From: Campylobacteraceae bacterium
GTDB lineage: Bacteria > Campylobacterota > Campylobacteria > Campylobacterales > Sulfurovaceae
DNA length: 8,990 bases
Reading direction: 5' to 3'
Assembly: GCA_027056615.1 (NCBI GenBank)
Contig: JALUKJ010000272.1
Location: 1-8,990 of the forward strand
Shown: one piece after another, positions 6,992 through 8,990 of the stretch
Layout: each line of letters starts with the position of its first letter
Numbering within the stretch: the stretch's first letter is position 1
Notes under the pieces: model-generated
Told to the model about the DNA's origin: nothing
Databases searched by the model: none
What the model saw: the letters and a program-made list of their open reading frames with translations, nothing else
Program-made: the position numbers and the translations under genes

Positions 6992-7023
6992 ATTATATAA
7001 TTTTAAAGGTTATAGTTTGTTAA
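6992..7023 (-). promoter_or_regulatory. Possible promoter of the hyf operon
   Basis: In the gap between trkH and hyfB the minus strand has TATAAT at 6997-6992, about 33 bases before the hyfB start. A TTAACA at 7023-7018 could be a -35, but at a 20-base spacing, which is longer than ideal. Campylobacterota promoters often lack a defined -35. The region is very AT-rich, so the call is tentative. Read-through from trkAH is an alternative or additional source of transcription. Confidence 0.4.
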
Positions 7024-7050
7024 AAAGTGTTTTTAATTTTTACTTTTTAA
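7020..7050 (-). terminator. AT-rich inverted repeat at the end of trkH, possible weak terminator
   Basis: TTAAAAAGT (7050-7042) and ACTTTTTAA (7028-7020) form a perfect 9-bp inverted repeat with a 13-base loop. The left arm includes the trkH TAA stop codon. The stem has a single G-C pair and the only T-run is inside the stem, so it is a poor Rho-independent terminator. It could also act as an operator for the hyf promoter, which it overlaps. Confidence 0.3.
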
Positions 7051-8501
7051 AATCTCTTCCAAAACTCCCGACTAAACAATACAATAAAAGTATAAAACTC
7101 CAACCGTCCAATAATCATAAAGAATGAGAGCAATACCTTATCAAAGTCACTAAAGATACTAAAGTTATCAGCAGGACCCACATGTCCAAACCCCGGACCA
7201 ATATTTCCTACCACGGCGATAGAGGCACTAAGAGCTGTTAGGTAGTCATAGCCTTTAGCAAAAAGGTAAAAGGAGAGAACTAAAGTTGTAAACATATAGA
7301 TAAAGAAAAAACCACTTACACTTACTAAAACTTTACCAAGTACCTTTTGACCATCAATATAGACTCCCAACATAGCATTTGGATGGAGTATCTGCTTAAA
7401 TTGAGTACTAAGACTTTTAAGGAGTACCACATAACGAATCACCTTTACTCCTCCTGCTGTACTTCCTGCATTGGCTCCAATAAACATTGGAATAAAAATA
7501 AATGCTATCGCGGCTCGTGACCACTCTCCATAGTCAGTTGAGGCAAACCCTGTGGTGGTAATAATAGAAGAGATGGTAAAAAAGGAGTGGGTTAAAGAGT
7601 GAAAAACAGTATCTTTACCAATAGAGATATGAACAGCACTTAAGGCAATAGATAGAACTAAAAATACAGCTAAGTACCAAATTACCTCTTCACTCTTATA
7701 TCCTTTAAAATCTCCAGATAATGCTCTAAGATGAGCGATAAAGTTTACCCCACTTAGAAACATAAAAATGGTTGTTATCCATAAGATAAAATAGTTATGC
7801 TCCCAATAGCCCATACTGCTATTTTTAGTAGAAAATCCCCCTGTGGAGATGGTAGAGAAAGCATGGTTAATCGCATCAAAAGCACTCATTCCACCAAGGT
7901 AAAGCAAGATAAAATCAAGAAAGGTCAAGAGCATATAGATTTTCCATAGACCCATGGCTGTATCTTTGATTTTTGGCGTTAGTTTCTCTACGGAAACCCC
8001 TGTAGATTCAGCTTTAAAGAGGGTGAGTGAACCTGTAGGGTTAATGAAGGTTAACAGACCCACACCCAAAACAATAATACCCATTCCACCCAACCAATGA
8101 TAAAGACTTCTAAGTATCAGAGTAGTATGAGTTAATGACTCAATATCATTATATATTGTTGCTCCTGTAGTAGTAAAGCCACTAACAGCTTCAAAAAATG
8201 CTTGTGCAAAAGTAATATTTGAAGTAAGGTAGAGTCCCATCCCTCCTACAACTCCAAAGAGTATCCAACTAAGATTTACGCTAAAAATTCCCTCTTTTAT
8301 ACTCATTTGACTAGGGTGATGGTAAAGCCAAAAATAGAGTAGAATATTAACTAATAGATAAAGAAGATTAAAAATAAGATAGCTACCAATAGACTCATGA
8401 TAGATAGTACCTATTAGTGAAGCAAATCCTAAAAAAAGAGATAACACAACTCCAATGATTGAAATAAATTTTAAAATATTTTTTAAAGAGTTTGCATCCA
8501 A
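7047..8501 (-). CDS. trkH: Trk-type K+ uptake pore subunit TrkH
   Basis: This is a 484-residue inner-membrane protein of the TrkH/KtrB/HKT superfamily, which moves K+ into the cell under control of the RCK protein TrkA. The four pore loops are visible in order: SGFTTTGAT (107-115), STISTGGFS (216-224), SIITTTGFA (312-320) and VVGNIGPGFG (430-439). NAGSTAGGVKVIR (344-356) is the conserved segment after the third pore, and IGRLE near 464-468 is the usual C-terminal signature. Length matches E. coli TrkH (483). The start is TTG at 8501-8499, with AAAAGG seven bases upstream; it overlaps the end of trkA by 19 bases, so translation is likely coupled. An ATG at 8497 is out of frame. No pore residue appears lost. 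Nearest alternative is KtrB, but the TrkA partner with an RCK_C tail fits the Trk type equally; identity as a K+ pore is firm. Confidence 0.96.
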   Translation of the reverse strand: MDANSLKNILKFISIIGVVLSLFLGFASLIGTIYHESIGSYLIFNLLYLLVNILLYFWLYHHPSQMSIKEGIFSVNLSWILFGVVGGMGLYLTSNITFAQAFFEAVSGFTTTGATIYNDIESLTHTTLILRSLYHWLGGMGIIVLGVGLLTFINPTGSLTLFKAESTGVSVEKLTPKIKDTAMGLWKIYMLLTFLDFILLYLGGMSAFDAINHAFSTISTGGFSTKNSSMGYWEHNYFILWITTIFMFLSGVNFIAHLRALSGDFKGYKSEEVIWYLAVFLVLSIALSAVHISIGKDTVFHSLTHSFFTISSIITTTGFASTDYGEWSRAAIAFIFIPMFIGANAGSTAGGVKVIRYVVLLKSLSTQFKQILHPNAMLGVYIDGQKVLGKVLVSVSGFFFIYMFTTLVLSFYLFAKGYDYLTALSASIAVVGNIGPGFGHVGPADNFSIFSDFDKVLLSFFMIIGRLEFYTFIVLFSREFWKRF

Positions 8502-8990
8502 TTTTTAACCTTTTCTGCTCTATTGGTTGGGGTAAAGAGTATGATTATATCGCCTATTTCTAAAAGGACAGGTGCAGTAAAGGTCAGAATACGACCTTCT
8601 CTAACAAGAAATAATTGTATCTCTTGCTCCAACATAGGTATAGCCTCTTTTTGGGATATAAAAGTGATTTTGCGACTAAGAACAGTCCCTCTTGCCCCAC
8701 AGTAGTGGCGTTCTCGCATAGTAGCATTTGAGGATATTTTTTCTAATATACTATAGTAGGTCATGTTTTTTGGACCTCTAATAGTAATAATACCCAACTT
8801 ATGCATCAAGTCATAAAAATTGGTATCGTTGTTAATGGCAATAGTTTTAGGAACGTTATACTCCTTTGCTTCTAAGCATCGAATAATATTTTCTTCATCA
8901 CTTTTGCTTGTTGAGATAATTAAGTCGGCATTTTTAATATTCTCTTCATTATAGATAGTATCAGCAATATAGTGACTATTGATAATAGTT
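8483..8990 (-). CDS. trkA: Trk system K+ regulatory subunit TrkA, C-terminal part (5' end outside window)
   Basis: The frame is open from the right edge to the TAA at 8485-8483, giving the last 168 residues; the start lies outside the window. E. coli TrkA has 458 residues with two RCK_N/RCK_C units, so this should be the second unit. Visible residues about 20-85 fit the later part of an RCK_N Rossmann domain: ADLIISTSKSDEENII, then AKEYNVPKTIAI and HKLGIITIRGPKNM, typical of TrkA. From about residue 105 an RCK_C (TrkA-C) domain follows, with VREGRILTFTAPVLLEIGD, ending in a VKNWMQTL helix. TrkA binds NAD(H) or nucleotides and gates TrkH from the cytoplasmic face. It overlaps trkH by 19 bases in a trkA-trkH operon. 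The nucleotide-binding GxGxxG motif would be upstream and cannot be checked here. Confidence 0.9.
   Translation of the reverse strand, partial: TIINSHYIADTIYNEENIKNADLIISTSKSDEENIIRCLEAKEYNVPKTIAINNDTNFYDLMHKLGIITIRGPKNMTYYSILEKISSNATMRERHYCGARGTVLSRKITFISQKEAIPMLEQEIQLFLVREGRILTFTAPVLLEIGDIIILFTPTNRAEKVKNWMQTL
8509..8514 (-). promoter_or_regulatory. Ribosome binding site for the trkH TTG start
   Basis: AAAAGG on the minus strand lies seven bases before the TTG at 8501, inside the 3' end of trkA. It supports TTG as the trkH start. Confidence 0.5.

Noticed and set aside
1..8990. tRNA, rRNA, CRISPR array, insertion sequence or phage genes
   Set aside because: No cloverleaf, repeat-spacer pattern, transposase or terminal inverted repeats were seen; almost the whole window is accounted for by conserved protein genes.

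Overview
All credible genes in this window lie on the minus strand, so they read from high to low coordinates. The DNA is AT-rich, and genes are tightly packed with stop/start overlaps. The protein set (a cytoplasmic-facing Hyf-type complex beside trkA-trkH) and the low G+C fit a free-living Campylobacterota bacterium such as a Sulfurimonas/Sulfurovum relative. That assignment is inference; no rRNA or other phylogenetic marker is present.

Right end (8990-7047): the 3' part of trkA (regulatory subunit of a Trk K+ uptake system), whose 5' end is outside the window, overlaps trkH (the K+-translocating pore). An 87-bp gap (6960-7046) holds an AT-rich inverted repeat overlapping the trkH stop codon and a plausible promoter.

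Centre (6959-361): a six-gene operon hyfB-hyfC-hyfE-hyfF-hyfG-hyfI, each junction overlapping by 1-4 bases or separated by 1 base. It encodes four membrane subunits (HyfB antiporter-like, HyfC NuoH-like, HyfE NuoK-like, HyfF antiporter-like) and two peripheral subunits (HyfG, NuoC+NuoD-like; HyfI, NuoB-like). It resembles a group 4 membrane-bound [NiFe] hydrogenase or a reduced complex I. However, the large subunit HyfG contains no cysteine at all: the four nickel-ligand positions read Ser172, Glu175, Ser420 and Asn423. The polyferredoxin subunit (HyfH/NuoI), HyfA and the second large antiporter HyfD are not in the cluster. HyfI keeps all four cysteines for its [4Fe-4S] cluster. The complex therefore matches the energy-converting-hydrogenase-related (Ehr) type known from comparative genomics: an ion-pumping hydrogenase/complex I-like machine that should not make or use H2 and whose electron donor and acceptor are unknown. 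This is the most interesting system here.

Left end (360-1): a small DUF4258 protein with its own extended -10 promoter and a TTG start follows the operon. The last 55 bases hold only a possible -10 element pointing off the window.

If the genes work together, HyfG/HyfI would form a cytoplasmic redox arm on a HyfC/HyfE/HyfB/HyfF membrane arm that moves H+ or Na+. TrkAH next door would use membrane potential or proton gradient for K+ uptake; this functional link is only suggested by adjacency.
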